Part shown: positions 53,934 through 62,856 of the stretch, in pieces | How positions within the stretch are numbered: the stretch's first letter is position 1 | Layout: each line of letters opens with the position of its first letter | Source: Bradyrhizobium nanningense | GTDB taxonomy: Bacteria; Pseudomonadota; Alphaproteobacteria; Rhizobiales; Xanthobacteraceae | Assembly (NCBI RefSeq): GCF_004114535.1 | Contig: NZ_LBJC01000024.1 | Coordinates: 606,100 to 670,099 of the forward strand | Reading direction: 5' to 3' | DNA: 64,000 nucleotides | Notes under the pieces: generated by a model | The model's input: only the letters and a program-made list of their open reading frames with translations | What the model was told of the DNA's origin: nothing | Database searches by the model: none | Position numbers and translations under genes: made by a program

Positions 53934-54791
53934 CTAGTTCGAGAGCTGGGCGAGGCGCTGTCGCGCCTCCGCCGATCCAAGGCTTGCGGCACGCTGATAC
54001 CAGTCAAGTGCGGCCGCCACGTCGGCAATGACGCTCCGCGCGTCGCTGGTGCCCAGCACCGCGGGATCATAGGTCTGTGCCAGCAGGAGCGCGGCCGTCG
54101 CGTCTTTCGCATTGGCCGCCCGTTCGAGCAGCAGGCGCGCCGCGGCAATGTCGCCAACGCCGATCAGGCTTCTTGCGCGCGTCATCAGCCCGGCCAGCGT
54201 TTCGGCGTCGAGCGTCCTGACAGGCTCGGGCGGCGCAGGCTGTGCCGCGGGAGCTGGTGCTGGAGTTTGGACCGGCACTTGTGCTTGAGTTTGTACCTGG
54301 GCCTGCAGCGCAGTCTGGTAGGCGGTCGCGATCGCTTCGCGACTTGGCATTGTCGGAGCCGGCAGATCCTGCTTGTCGGCGCTCGCCAGCATCGTGTCGG
54401 TCACGCGGGCCGGATCCTTGAGCGGGATCTGGCGTATGGCCGGCGGGTTGGCCTGAGCTACGCCTGCTGCGCTGCCGGCATTGTCGGCAATGAAGCTACG
54501 CAGGTCCGACGGAAACAGCACGGCCGCGATCCCCGCGGCGGAGATCGCAAGCCCTGCGGCGACAAGACGAGGCGCGACCCTGGTTCTGGGGCGCAGCGCC
54601 AGCGGCACATATTCCCGCGGCTCCGGTGCTCCGCGCGGATCGGACAGAAACAGTGGAATTGGATCGTCCTGTGGAAGCTCGGCGCGCCTGGCGCGCGCCC
54701 GGATGTAGTCCGCCGTGGACGAATGTGATGCAGATCGATCGGAGTCGAGCGCGTACGACTCCTTCGACGGACGGTAGGCCGTCGTCTCCAT
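53934..54791 (-). CDS. Sel1-repeat membrane protein, hypothetical
   Basis: A 285-residue protein. The N-terminal 70 residues are polar; one membrane segment lies near 74-93 (RLVAAGLAISAAGIAAVLF). A Gln/Pro/Ala-rich linker (about 150-190) precedes C-terminal helix pairs with a Sel1-like pattern (GVGDIAAARLLLERAANAKDATAALLLA, and WYQRAASLGSAEARQRL). Sel1 proteins act in protein-protein contacts. The gene starts 18 bases before the TAXI protein gene, perhaps in one operon. Function unknown. Confidence 0.75.
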   Translation of the reverse strand: METTAYRPSKESYALDSDRSASHSSTADYIRARARRAELPQDDPIPLFLSDPRGAPEPREYVPLALRPRTRVAPRLVAAGLAISAAGIAAVLFPSDLRSFIADNAGSAAGVAQANPPAIRQIPLKDPARVTDTMLASADKQDLPAPTMPSREAIATAYQTALQAQVQTQAQVPVQTPAPAPAAQPAPPEPVRTLDAETLAGLMTRARSLIGVGDIAAARLLLERAANAKDATAALLLAQTYDPAVLGTSDARSVIADVAAALDWYQRAASLGSAEARQRLAQLSN

Positions 54792-55290
54792 GGTGTGATG
54801 CTCCCCATTACTGACGCAACGCAGGGGCAGTCCCGGTTTCAGTCTTCTTGTTTTTGTCCAGAAGCGCCCCGCAAACTGGAACCGGTAAATCGCCGTCCGA
54901 TTCAGCCCAAAAAGCGACGGCGGTTTGCGCGAATCGGGAGATATTTGGGTTTGATTGGGGCGAGGACGCGGAATGCACCGCGATTTTACCGGCGATGGTT
55001 GAGGGGGATTTTACTCGGCGAGGGCGTGCGCAACTTTACGATGCTGCGGTCATCGAGGCTGCGCGCCACACCCTCCGCTGTCATGCCCCGGCTTGACCGG
55101 GGCATCCAGTATACTGCGGCTTCTCGGCTAAATCGCTGATGTCTCTGGAATACTGGATCGCCCGGTCCCGGCTCCGCCAAGGCTTCGCCGAGGCCCACAC
55201 CTGCGCTCGGCGCGCCGAAGCTTCAGCGAAGGCGGCAAGCCGGGCGATGACAGTTGTGTATGCTGAAACAGCGTCGCGATAACATCGCGA
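54792..55290. other. 499-base gap between Sel1 and quinone oxidoreductase genes
   Basis: No convincing coding frame. The left half should hold the promoter of the Sel1/TAXI pair. The right half is a large inverted repeat (55078-55252). A short frame upstream of it has no ribosome binding site and ends inside the repeat. Confidence 0.5.
55078..55252. repeat. large inverted repeat, family D
   Basis: Begins TGTCATGCCCCGGCTTGACC and ends GGCAAGCCGGGCGATGACA. Inside, CCAGTATACTGCGGCTTCTC pairs imperfectly with GAATACTGGATCGCCCGGTC, and CCGAAGCTTCAGCG with a nearby CTTCGCCGAGG. About 175 bases in all. It resembles the family B/C elements in having GTCAT...ATGAC ends. Confidence 0.7.
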
Positions 55291-56265
55291 TCACGGATGC
55301 AAGATCACCTTGCCCATGGCCTGGCGTCCAGCGAGCACCTTCAGCGCGTCCGCGGTCTGGGCCAGCGGGAAGGTGCGGTCGACATGCGATGAAATCTTTC
55401 CTTCCGCGGTCCACTTCACCAGCTTCTCGAGATTGGCGCGGTTCTTGGCCGGGTTGAGCCGGGTCCAGGCGCCCCAGAACACGCCGCGGATGTCGCAGCC
55501 CTTCAGCAGCGCGAGGTTCAGCGGCATCTTCGGAATGTCGCCCGCGGCAAAGCCGATGACGAGGAAGCGGCCTTCCCACGCGATCGAGCGCAGCGCCTGT
55601 TCGGCGTACGCGCCGCCCACGGGATCGAAGATGATATCGACGCCCTTGCCGTCCGTGAGCTTGCGCAGGCCTTCCTTCAAATCTTCCTTGGCGTAGTTCA
55701 GCGTCAGCTCGGCGCCATGCGCTTTTGCGAATTCGAGCTTCTCGTCCGACGAGGCGCAGGCGATCACCTTCAATCCCATCAGCTTGCCGAGCTCGCAGGC
55801 GGCAAGGCCGGTGCCGCCGGCCGCACCGAGCACCGCGAGCGTCTCGCCCGGCTTCGGGCTGGCACGATCCTCCAGCGCATGCAGCGCGGTGCCGTAGATG
55901 ATGATGATGCCGGCCGCGCGGTCGTAATCGAGATTGTCGGGGATCTTCACGATGGAGGCCGCCGGCAGCGCGATCTTCTCGCGCGCGCCGTTATGTCCGC
56001 AGGACGCGACGACGCGATCGCCGACCTTCAGGTCGGTGACGCCAGCGCCGATGCTCTCGATCACGCCGGCAACTTCGGCGGCCGGCGAGAACGGGAACGG
56101 CGGCTTGATCTGGTACTTGCCCTGAATCATCAGGATGTCGAAGAAGTTGAGCGCCGCCGCCTTGATCGCGATCACGGCTTCGCCGGGACCTGCCACCGGA
56201 TCCGGCACCTCGGCGAGCACGAGATCGTCGGGCTGGCAATATTGCGAGCAGAGGATGGCTTTCAT
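55291..56265 (-). CDS. NADPH:quinone oxidoreductase family protein
   Basis: A 324-residue zinc-free medium-chain dehydrogenase/reductase. It begins MKAILCSQYCQPDDLVLAEV and has FPFSPAAEVAGVIESIGAGV, the cofactor motif AVLGAAGGTGLAACELGKL, and IIFDPVGGAYAEQALRSI. The zinc ligands of alcohol dehydrogenase are absent. It probably reduces quinones or enones with NADPH. Divergent from the DECR-like SDR gene across a family B repeat; shared enoyl-CoA substrates are possible but unproven. Confidence 0.9.
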   Translation of the reverse strand: MKAILCSQYCQPDDLVLAEVPDPVAGPGEAVIAIKAAALNFFDILMIQGKYQIKPPFPFSPAAEVAGVIESIGAGVTDLKVGDRVVASCGHNGAREKIALPAASIVKIPDNLDYDRAAGIIIIYGTALHALEDRASPKPGETLAVLGAAGGTGLAACELGKLMGLKVIACASSDEKLEFAKAHGAELTLNYAKEDLKEGLRKLTDGKGVDIIFDPVGGAYAEQALRSIAWEGRFLVIGFAAGDIPKMPLNLALLKGCDIRGVFWGAWTRLNPAKNRANLEKLVKWTAEGKISSHVDRTFPLAQTADALKVLAGRQAMGKVILHP

Positions 56266-56376
56266 GAAGGCACCTTGGGCGTTTCGGGTGGAATTATAGT
56301 TTGGCCGTTTCTGCCGGATTTAGGCACGGGCGACAATCCGGTTTCTTTGCCAAAGCGACGCGCCGGCCTATCCTCG

Positions 56377-56457
56377 CGTCATTGCGAGCGCAGCGAAGCA
56401 ATCCAGAGCCCGCACCGCGGAAATAGCCTGAATTGCTTCGCTGCGCTTGCAATGACG
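56377..56457. repeat. inverted repeat, family B, copy 3
   Basis: CGTCATTGCGAGCGCAGCGAAGCAATCCAGA-like left arm, ending CTGCGCTTGCAATGACG. About 81 bases, 28 bases before the SDR start, in a divergent promoter region rather than a terminator position. Confidence 0.85.
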
Positions 56458-56484
56458 AAATCCGCGGAGAAGAGGATTCAAACG

Positions 56485-57324
56485 ATGTTTGAAACAAGCC
56501 TGCTCAGGGACAAGCGCATTCTCATCACCGGCGGCGGCTCGGGCCTTGGCGCCGCGATGGGGAGCCGCTTCCTGACGCTTGGCGCCGAGCTCGTGATCTG
56601 CGGCCGCAAGCTCGACCGGTTGGAAGCGACGGCTGCGCAGATGCGCGCACAGAGCGGCGGCAAGGTCACGACGATCGCCTGCGACATCCGCGAGGGTGGC
56701 GCCGTCGACGACATGATGGATCGGATTTGGCGTGAGGCGCCGCTCGATATTCTCGTCAACAATGCTGCCGCGACCTTCATCGCACAGAGTGAGCATCTGT
56801 CGTTCCGCGCGGCCGATGCGATCCTGGCGCCGACGCTGCATGGCGCGATGTATTGCACGCTCGCGGCCGGCAGGCGCTGGATCGAGGGTAAGCACGGCGG
56901 CGTCGTGCTCTCGATCCTCTCGACCTCGACCATCACCGGCCGCGCCTTCACGGTACCGTCGGCGATGGCGAAGTCGGCGCTGCTGGCGATGACCAAGAGT
57001 CTCGCCGTGGAATGGGGGCCGAAAGGCATCCGCACCGTCGCCATTGCGCCGGGTCCGTTCCCGACCGCGGGCGCGTCGGGGCAGCTCCGCCCCGAAGGCC
57101 GTGACGAAGGCTGGACCGCGCGCAACCCGCTTGGCCGGACCGGAGAGCACAACGAGCTTGCCGATCTCGCCAGCTTCCTGGTCTCGGATCGCGCCGGTTA
57201 CATTAACGGCGAGATGGTCGTGATCGACGGTGGCGCCCATCTGCGCAGTTCCGGCGCCGAGGATTTGCTCGGCTGGACCGAGACGCAATGGGCCGACCAG
57301 CGCGCCGCGCGATCCAAGACCTAA
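56485..57324 (+). CDS. SDR of the peroxisomal 2,4-dienoyl-CoA reductase type
   Basis: A 279-residue SDR. The cofactor motif is LITGGGSGLGAAMG; NNAAATFIAQSEHLS follows. The usual YxxxK is replaced by TVPSAMAKSALLAMTKSLAVEWGP, the Ser/Lys pattern of 2,4-dienoyl-CoA reductases (DECR-like), and APGPFPTAG matches their C-terminal loop. It would reduce 2,4-dienoyl-CoA to 3-enoyl-CoA with NADPH in the oxidation of unsaturated fatty acids. AGAGGA lies 9 bases before the ATG. Confidence 0.85.
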   Translation: MFETSLLRDKRILITGGGSGLGAAMGSRFLTLGAELVICGRKLDRLEATAAQMRAQSGGKVTTIACDIREGGAVDDMMDRIWREAPLDILVNNAAATFIAQSEHLSFRAADAILAPTLHGAMYCTLAAGRRWIEGKHGGVVLSILSTSTITGRAFTVPSAMAKSALLAMTKSLAVEWGPKGIRTVAIAPGPFPTAGASGQLRPEGRDEGWTARNPLGRTGEHNELADLASFLVSDRAGYINGEMVVIDGGAHLRSSGAEDLLGWTETQWADQRAARSKT

Positions 57325-57443
57325 GTCGGCGTCGATACCCGCTAACTGCCTTCCCAAATTGGACTTTCCCGGCTATCCCTGCCACGGGGACAAAGCGCGG
57401 CCGGGCCATCTTCCAGTCACAATATTGAGGGAACCACTCCAGC

Positions 57444-58106
57444 ATGTGGCGGGTGCTGATCTTAGCTTTGATGACTGGCGTGGCGGCCGGGGGAATCGCT
57501 GTATCTGCGCGGGCGCAGACGGCGCAACCGACGCCCAAATCTGCTCCAAAAGAGGCTGCACCGAAATCGGCTGCGCCAGCGGCCCATACCACTGCGAAGT
57601 CGGCCGCAAAGCCGGAGAGCAAATCGGCGGCTCCGCCCGCTTCAGTTGCGGGTGGCGCGGAGCCGGCCTTGATCGGCCAGTTCGGCACCTGGGGGGCCTA
57701 TTCGGCGACGCCCAACGGCAAGAAGGTCTGCTTCGCGCTGGCCAAGCCGTCGTCGTCGAAGACCAATCCGCCGAACCGGCCGCGCGATCCCGCTTATGCC
57801 TTCGTCTCGACCCGGCCGGCGGAGAAAGTGAACAACGAAGTCTCGGTCATGATCGGCTACGCGCTGAAGCCGGGCTCGGAATCGACGGTCGAGGTCGGCG
57901 GCGCCGCCTTCGCCATGTACACGCAGGGCGACGGCCTCTGGATCAAGAACGCGGCCGAGGAGGAGCGGATGGTCGAAGCGATGCGCAAATCCGCCGAGCT
58001 CGTCGTCAAGGGTGTCTCGGCCAAGGGCACCGAGACCACCGACACCTTCTCGCTGAAGGGCCTCGCCCAGGCGCTCGACAAGATCGCCCAGGATTGCCGG
58101 CGTTAG
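57444..58106 (+). CDS. invasion-associated locus B (IalB) family protein
   Basis: A 220-residue exported protein. The signal peptide MWRVLILALMTGVAAGGIAVSARA precedes a long Ala/Lys/Pro-rich linker (about 27-72), then the IalB domain: FGTWGAYSATPNGKKVCFALAKP, VSVMIGYALKPGSESTVEVGG and MRKSAELVVKGVSAKGTETTDTFSL. The family, named after Bartonella IalB, is widespread in rhizobia and may take part in envelope-host contact, though its biochemical role is unknown. Cysteines near both ends may form a disulfide. Confidence 0.88.
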   Translation: MWRVLILALMTGVAAGGIAVSARAQTAQPTPKSAPKEAAPKSAAPAAHTTAKSAAKPESKSAAPPASVAGGAEPALIGQFGTWGAYSATPNGKKVCFALAKPSSSKTNPPNRPRDPAYAFVSTRPAEKVNNEVSVMIGYALKPGSESTVEVGGAAFAMYTQGDGLWIKNAAEEERMVEAMRKSAELVVKGVSAKGTETTDTFSLKGLAQALDKIAQDCRR

Positions 58107-58178
58107 CGCTGCGGGTGGGTATCACGGTCGCAATCGGCGGCGCCCGTTGCTATATAGGGGCGGTTCCAGATTTTCTTC

Positions 58179-58282
58179 CGTCATTCCGGGGCGATGCGCA
58201 GCATCGAACCCGGAATCTTGAGGTTCCGGGTCTGGTCTTCAAGGTCGCTTCGCGATCCCCTTCGGACCATCCCGGAACGACC
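58179..58282. repeat. inverted repeat, family C, copy 2
   Basis: CGTCATTCCGGGGCGATGCG at the left, CCATCCCGGAACGACC at the right, with AACCCGGAATCTTGAGGTTCCGGGT inside. It sits between ialB-like and rlmN genes. Confidence 0.75.
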
Positions 58283-58300
58283 ACCTAGTTAGGTCTATTC

Positions 58301-59503
58301 ATGCAACCGACGACCGAGCCGCACAACGCAATCCTGGTGGAGAAGACGCCACTCGAAACCTATGTGCCGCCGGCAAAGCCGTCGCTGATCGGTCTGTCGC
58401 GCAGCGAGCTTGCCGACCGCCTCGGCGAAATCGGCGTCGCGCCGACGCAGCGCAAGATGCGGGTGCAGCAGCTGTGGCACTGGCTCTATTTCCGCGGCGC
58501 CCAAAGCTTCGACGAGATGACCTCGATCTCGAAGGGCATTCGCGCCGAACTCGCGCAGCATTTCACCGTCGATCGTCCCGAGGTCGTGGCCGAGCAGATC
58601 TCCAACGACGGCACCCGCAAATGGCTGCTGCGGCTGCCGAGCGGCGACAACGTTCAGAAGGCGCATGAAGTCGAGTGCGTCTACATTCCCGAGACCGATC
58701 GCGGCACGCTTTGCGTCTCCTCGCAGGTCGGCTGCACGCTGAATTGTTCCTTCTGCCACACCGGTACGCAGCGCCTCGTGCGCAACCTCACCGCCGGCGA
58801 GATCGTGGGACAGGTGATGGTCGCGCGCGATCGCCTGAACGACTGGGCGGATCGCGAGGACGGCACGCGCCGCGTCACCAACATCGTGATGATGGGGATG
58901 GGCGAGCCGCTCTACAATTTCGACGCGGTGCGCGATGCGCTTCTGATCGTCGGCGACAACGAGGGCATCGGCATCTCCCGCCGCCGCATCACGCTGTCGA
59001 CCTCGGGTGTGGTGCCGAACATCGTGCGCGCCGGCGAGGAGATCGGCGTCATGCTCGCGATCTCGCTACATGCGGTGCGCGACGAGCTGCGCAACGAGCT
59101 GGTGCCGCTCAATCGGAAATATCCGATCAAGGAGCTGCTGCAGGCCTGCCGCGACTATCCCGGTGCCTCGAATGCGCGCCGCATCACCTTCGAATATGTG
59201 ATGCTCAAGGGCGTCAACGATTCGCTCGACGATGCCAAACTGCTGGTCAAGATGCTCAAGGGCATTCCGGCCAAGATCAACCTGATCCCGTTCAATCCCT
59301 GGCCCGGCACTGCTTATGAATGTTCGGACTGGGACCAGATCGAAAAATTCTCCGAATACGTCTTCAACGCCGGCTATTCCTCGCCGGTCCGCACCCCGCG
59401 CGGCCGCGACATCCTCGCCGCCTGCGGCCAGCTCAAGTCGGAGACCGAGAAGCTCAGCGCACGCGAACGTCAGGCGCTGCGCGCCATGGCGATGACGGAT
59501 TAG
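58301..59503 (+). CDS. rlmN: dual-specificity 23S rRNA/tRNA (adenine-C2) methyltransferase RlmN
   Basis: A 400-residue radical SAM methyltransferase. The cluster motif is GCTLNCSFCHTGTQ. Earlier comes KMRVQQLWHWLYFRGAQSFDEM (N-terminal HhH-like domain) and later NIVMMGMGEPLYNFDAV and SPVRTPRGRDILAACGQL with a Cys that forms the methyl-carrying intermediate. It methylates C2 of A2503 in 23S rRNA and A37 in some tRNAs. Length fits the family. Confidence 0.96.
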   Translation: MQPTTEPHNAILVEKTPLETYVPPAKPSLIGLSRSELADRLGEIGVAPTQRKMRVQQLWHWLYFRGAQSFDEMTSISKGIRAELAQHFTVDRPEVVAEQISNDGTRKWLLRLPSGDNVQKAHEVECVYIPETDRGTLCVSSQVGCTLNCSFCHTGTQRLVRNLTAGEIVGQVMVARDRLNDWADREDGTRRVTNIVMMGMGEPLYNFDAVRDALLIVGDNEGIGISRRRITLSTSGVVPNIVRAGEEIGVMLAISLHAVRDELRNELVPLNRKYPIKELLQACRDYPGASNARRITFEYVMLKGVNDSLDDAKLLVKMLKGIPAKINLIPFNPWPGTAYECSDWDQIEKFSEYVFNAGYSSPVRTPRGRDILAACGQLKSETEKLSARERQALRAMAMTD

Positions 59504-59530
59504 CTAGCCATGCGCGCGCTCCCGCCTCCT

Positions 59531-59648
59531 CGTCATTGCGAGCGAAGCGAAGCAATCCGGAATGTCACCGCGGAAGCAGTCTTGATTGCTTCGTCGCACC
59601 AGCGCAAAATTGCTTCGCAATTTTGTCGCGGGCTCCTCGCAATGACGG
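59531..59648. repeat. inverted repeat, family B, copy 4
   Basis: Begins CGTCATTGCGAGCGAAGCG and ends CTCCTCGCAATGACGG. The block GCGCAAAATTGCTTCGCAATTTTGTCGCGGG is the inverse of one in copy 2 (41116-41232), so the two copies are in opposite orientation. Confidence 0.85.
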
Positions 59649-59667
59649 CAGTGGTGGTTTCGGCGTC

Positions 59668-60162
59668 ATGTCCCTGATCGGCCGCCTCATCGTCATCTTC
59701 ATCGGCTTCCTCGCCGCCTGCTTCGTCGGCGGCATGATCGTCGTCGTCGCGCTATTGTTTCCGGAATTCGCCGATCTCGGCGCCGGTCCCGTCGATCAGG
59801 GCACGATCGACATCCTGCTCGGCTTCGGCTTCATCTTCGTTTCGGGCTTTGCGCTGGTGCCGGCGGCGGTGATCGTCGCGATCACGGAGGCGCTCTACAT
59901 CCGCAGTGCGCTCGCCTATGCCGTCGGCGGCGGCCTCGTCGGGCTCGCCTGCTATCTCGGTCTGGTCCCGTTCCACTCCGAGACGCTGCAGTTCGAAGGC
60001 ATCGTGCGACGGCACCTCGAGATCATGACCGGTGCGGGCATCGTCGCCGGAATCGTCTACTGGCTGATCGCCGGCCGCAACGCCGGCGCCTGGCGCATCC
60101 CACCGCCGCCGCGCATGCCGCCGCCGCCGTTGCCATCGAATTCAAGGCCGGACGCAAGGTGA
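59668..60162 (+). CDS. four-span membrane protein, hypothetical
   Basis: A 164-residue protein with four hydrophobic segments: LIVIFIGFLAACFVGGMIVVVALLF, ILLGFGFIFVSGFALVPAAVIVAI, ALAYAVGGGLVGLACYLG and a fourth near TGAGIVAGIVYWLIAG, then a Pro-rich cytosolic tail. No family I recognise with certainty, though similar small proteins occur across Bradyrhizobium. The ATG at 59668 starts the first segment. Upstream lies a family B repeat. Function unknown. Confidence 0.7.
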   Translation: MSLIGRLIVIFIGFLAACFVGGMIVVVALLFPEFADLGAGPVDQGTIDILLGFGFIFVSGFALVPAAVIVAITEALYIRSALAYAVGGGLVGLACYLGLVPFHSETLQFEGIVRRHLEIMTGAGIVAGIVYWLIAGRNAGAWRIPPPPRMPPPPLPSNSRPDAR

Positions 60163-60199
60163 CAGTGGGGAGTGGCGCGATGCAGCGCGCTCCACCCTC

Positions 60200-60242
60200 A
60201 GTGTCGTCCCGGATCTGCGCTTCGCTTGTCCGGGACGACACT
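60200..60242. repeat. perfect 13-base inverted repeat
   Basis: AGTGTCGTCCCGG at 60200-60212 pairs perfectly with CCGGGACGACACT at 60230-60242, around a 17-base loop. Its core resembles the family A and C ends. It may end transcription of the membrane protein gene. Confidence 0.7.
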
Positions 60243-60334
60243 GTTGAGGCATCGCATTTTGACCAATTCACGCTCGCTTGCTGCGACGGAATCCGGGGTT
60301 TCCATCCCCGCCCCGCTCCGCTAAACCGCGCGCC

Positions 60335-61111
60335 ATGAACCGTACCGGACTTTTCATCGCCCTGGCGCTGTGGCTCGTGATCGGCGTCGTTTTCGGGCTC
60401 TATCCCGAGCTCGATCTCAAGCTCGCGTCGCTGTTCTTCGATCCCCGGACGAAAAGCTTTCCGCTCAAGTTGAACGACTGGGCGGGCTTTGCGCGTGACG
60501 CGGCGATGTGGGTGGCCTGGGCCTTCGTGCTGCCGTCGCTGGTGGCGCTCGTGGTCAAGATGATCAGGCCCGACCGGCCGCTGCTGGTGTCGGGGCGCGC
60601 GATCGCGTTCCTGCTGGTCACGATCATCCTGTCGGCCGGTATTCTGACCAATCTTGCCTTCAAGTCATACTGGGGCCGGCCGCGCCCGGTGGTGGTGACC
60701 GAGTTCGCCGGCGACCAGCAATTCGTGCCGTGGTGGGATCCACGCGGCGGCTGCGCGCGCAACTGCTCGTTCTTCTCGGGCGAAGGTGCCACCGCGTTCT
60801 GGACCCTGGCGCCGGCCGCGTTGGCACCGCCGGCGTGGCGGCCGCTCGCCTATACCGCCGCCGTGGTGTTCGGCGCCGTCACCAGCGGGCTGCGCATGGC
60901 CTTCGGGGGGCACTTCTTCACCGACGTCTCGATCGCCGGCCTCGTGACCTTTCTGGTGATCTGGTTTGCCTACGCGCTGATTTACCGCTGGCCACGGACG
61001 CGATTTACGGACGAAGCGGTTGATGCCGCCCTGACCCGGCTGAACATGCCCGCCTACCGGCTCCGCCAGCGCCTGTTCGGCCGCAAGACCGGTCCCGCGC
61101 CGTCGGTTTGA
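60335..61111 (+). CDS. PAP2-family membrane phosphatase
   Basis: A 258-residue protein with about six membrane segments. The phosphatase motifs are KSYWGRPRP (Lys110 to Pro117), SFFSGEGA (about 147-152) and SGLRMAFGGHFFTDV (Arg187, His193, Asp197). In motif 2 the usual SGH has Glu150 in place of His. The substrate could be lipid A, phosphatidylglycerophosphate or undecaprenyl pyrophosphate. The ATG at 60335 begins the first membrane segment. Confidence 0.85.
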   Translation: MNRTGLFIALALWLVIGVVFGLYPELDLKLASLFFDPRTKSFPLKLNDWAGFARDAAMWVAWAFVLPSLVALVVKMIRPDRPLLVSGRAIAFLLVTIILSAGILTNLAFKSYWGRPRPVVVTEFAGDQQFVPWWDPRGGCARNCSFFSGEGATAFWTLAPAALAPPAWRPLAYTAAVVFGAVTSGLRMAFGGHFFTDVSIAGLVTFLVIWFAYALIYRWPRTRFTDEAVDAALTRLNMPAYRLRQRLFGRKTGPAPSV

Positions 61112-61206
61112 GCCATTATAATGGGTGCCGAGCCCTGCGAAATTTGATATTCGCGCGGTCAAGTTCGAAACCCTCATCAGCCCCTTGAGACCCGATTGGA
61201 AGCCCC

Positions 61207-62544
61207 ATGACCACGATCCTGAAAAGCCTGCCCAAGGGTGAGAAAGTCGGCATCGCTTTTTCGGGCGGCCTCGACACCTCTGCGGCGCTGCTCTGGATGA
61301 AGCAGAAGGGCGCGCGCTGCTACGCCTACACCGCCAATCTCGGCCAGCCCGACGAGGCCGACTACAACGAGATCCCGCGCAAGGCGATGGAGTTCGGCGC
61401 CGAGAAGGCCCGCCTCGTCGATTGCCGCACGCAGCTCGTCCATGAAGGCATCGCCGCGATCCAGTCGGGCGCCTTCCATATCTCGACCGGTGGCATCACC
61501 TATTTCAACACCACGCCGCTGGGACGTGCCGTCACCGGCACGATGCTGGTCGCGGCCATGAAGGAGGACGGCGTCAACATCTGGGGCGACGGTTCGACCT
61601 TCAAGGGCAACGACATCGAGCGCTTCTACCGTTACGGCCTGCTCACCAATCCGGGTCTGAAGATCTACAAGCCCTGGCTCGACCAGCAGTTCATCGACGA
61701 GCTCGGCGGCCGCGCCGAGATGTCGGCGTTCATGACCGCGCAGGGTTTCGCCTACAAGATGAGCGCCGAGAAGGCCTATTCGACCGACAGTAATCTGCTC
61801 GGCGCCACGCACGAAGCCAAGGATCTCGAAAGCCTCGACAGCGGCATCAAGATCGTCAACCCGATCATGGGCGTCCCGTTCTGGCGCGACGATTGCGCCG
61901 TCAAGGCCGAGAAGGTCGTGGTGCGTTTCGAGGAAGGCCAGCCGACCGCGCTGAACGGTCAGACCTTCTCTGATCCCGTCGCGCTGTTCCTCGAAGCCAA
62001 CGTCATCGGCGGCCGTCACGGCCTCGGCATGAGCGATCAGATCGAGAATCGCATCATCGAGGCCAAGAGCCGCGGCATCTATGAAGCGCCGGGCATGGCG
62101 CTGTTGCACATCGCCTATGAGCGCCTCGTCACCGGCATCCACAACGAGGACACCATCGAGCAATACCGCATCAGCGGCATGCGCCTGGGCCGCCTGCTCT
62201 ATCAGGGCCGCTGGTTCGACTCGCAGGCCCTGATGCTGCGGGAGACCGCGCAGCGCTGGGTCGCGCGCGCGGTCACCGGCGAGGTGACGCTCGAGCTGCG
62301 CCGCGGCAACGATTATTCGATCCTCAACACCGAGAGTCCAAACCTCACTTATGCGCCTGAAAGGCTCAGCATGGAGAAGGTCGAGGACGCCGCGTTCTCG
62401 CCCGCGGACCGCATCGGTCAGCTCACCATGCGCAACCTCGATATCGCCGACACGCGGACGAAGCTGAAGCTGTACAGCGACACCGGCCTGCTCTCAGGCA
62501 GCGAAGGCTCGCAGATCTTCCGGCTGGAGAGCGATAAGGGCTGA
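61207..62544 (+). CDS. argG: argininosuccinate synthase
   Basis: A 445-residue enzyme joining citrulline and aspartate with ATP in arginine synthesis. The PP-loop is VGIAFSGGLDTSAALLWM. Later come TGGITYFNTTPLGRAVTGTML, WGDGSTFKGNDIERFYRYG and DRIGQLTMRNLDIADTRTKL. The length and these words fit the long (type 2) form rather than the 400-residue E. coli-unlike form. No other arg genes are near. A hairpin-bearing repeat follows the stop. Confidence 0.96.
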   Translation: MTTILKSLPKGEKVGIAFSGGLDTSAALLWMKQKGARCYAYTANLGQPDEADYNEIPRKAMEFGAEKARLVDCRTQLVHEGIAAIQSGAFHISTGGITYFNTTPLGRAVTGTMLVAAMKEDGVNIWGDGSTFKGNDIERFYRYGLLTNPGLKIYKPWLDQQFIDELGGRAEMSAFMTAQGFAYKMSAEKAYSTDSNLLGATHEAKDLESLDSGIKIVNPIMGVPFWRDDCAVKAEKVVVRFEEGQPTALNGQTFSDPVALFLEANVIGGRHGLGMSDQIENRIIEAKSRGIYEAPGMALLHIAYERLVTGIHNEDTIEQYRISGMRLGRLLYQGRWFDSQALMLRETAQRWVARAVTGEVTLELRRGNDYSILNTESPNLTYAPERLSMEKVEDAAFSPADRIGQLTMRNLDIADTRTKLKLYSDTGLLSGSEGSQIFRLESDKG

Positions 62545-62558
62545 GGCTCTCGCTCTCG

Positions 62559-62643
62559 CAGGGTGGGCAAAGCAAAGCGTGCCCACCATCTTCTACGATG
62601 AGAGGGACCGTGGGCACGGCGCAAACGCGCCTTGCCCACCCTA
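62559..62643. repeat. GGTGGGCA inverted repeat
   Basis: AGGGTGGGCAAAGCAAAGCG and TGCCCACC pair directly after argG. A second half, GTGGGCACGGCGCAAACGCG with GCCCACCC, closes the 85-base element. Confidence 0.7.
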
Positions 62644-62658
62644 CGAGTTCTCTGAAAT

Positions 62659-62799
62659 TCTCGTGTCCCGGACGCGATGCAGCGCGGAGCGGTGCGTCGC
62701 AGAGCCGGGACCCAGATCTTAATTGAGTTGCGGCGACGGTTTGTGGGCCCCGGCTCAGCAGCGCATCACTACGTGCTGCGCTGCGTCCGGGGCACGAGA
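62659..62799. repeat. palindromic intergenic repeat, family A, copy 4
   Basis: From TTCTCGTGTCCCGGACGC to CTGCGTCCGGGGCACGAGAC. Contains CAGAGCCGGGACCCA and GGGCCCCGGCTCAGCAGCGC, as in the copies at 11902, 38173 and 42541. Confidence 0.85.
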
Positions 62800-62813
62800 C
62801 TATACAAAACAGA

Positions 62814-62839
62814 AATGGCCGGGATCGCTCCCGGCCATT
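62814..62839 (-). terminator. terminator of the OmpA-family gene
   Basis: AATGGCCGGGA pairs perfectly with TCCCGGCCATT around a 4-base loop. On the minus strand TTCTGTTTTGT follows, a classic T-rich tail. It lies 17 bases past the stop. Confidence 0.8.
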
Positions 62840-62856
62840 TGCGTTTGTATGTGCCG

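Larger units (their letters stand above)
62545..62856. other. 312-base gap between argG and ompA-like genes
   Basis: Filled almost wholly by repeats: a GGTGGGCA/TGCCCACC element (62559-62643), a family A repeat (62659-62799), and the OmpA-gene terminator (62814-62839). No coding frame. Confidence 0.6.
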
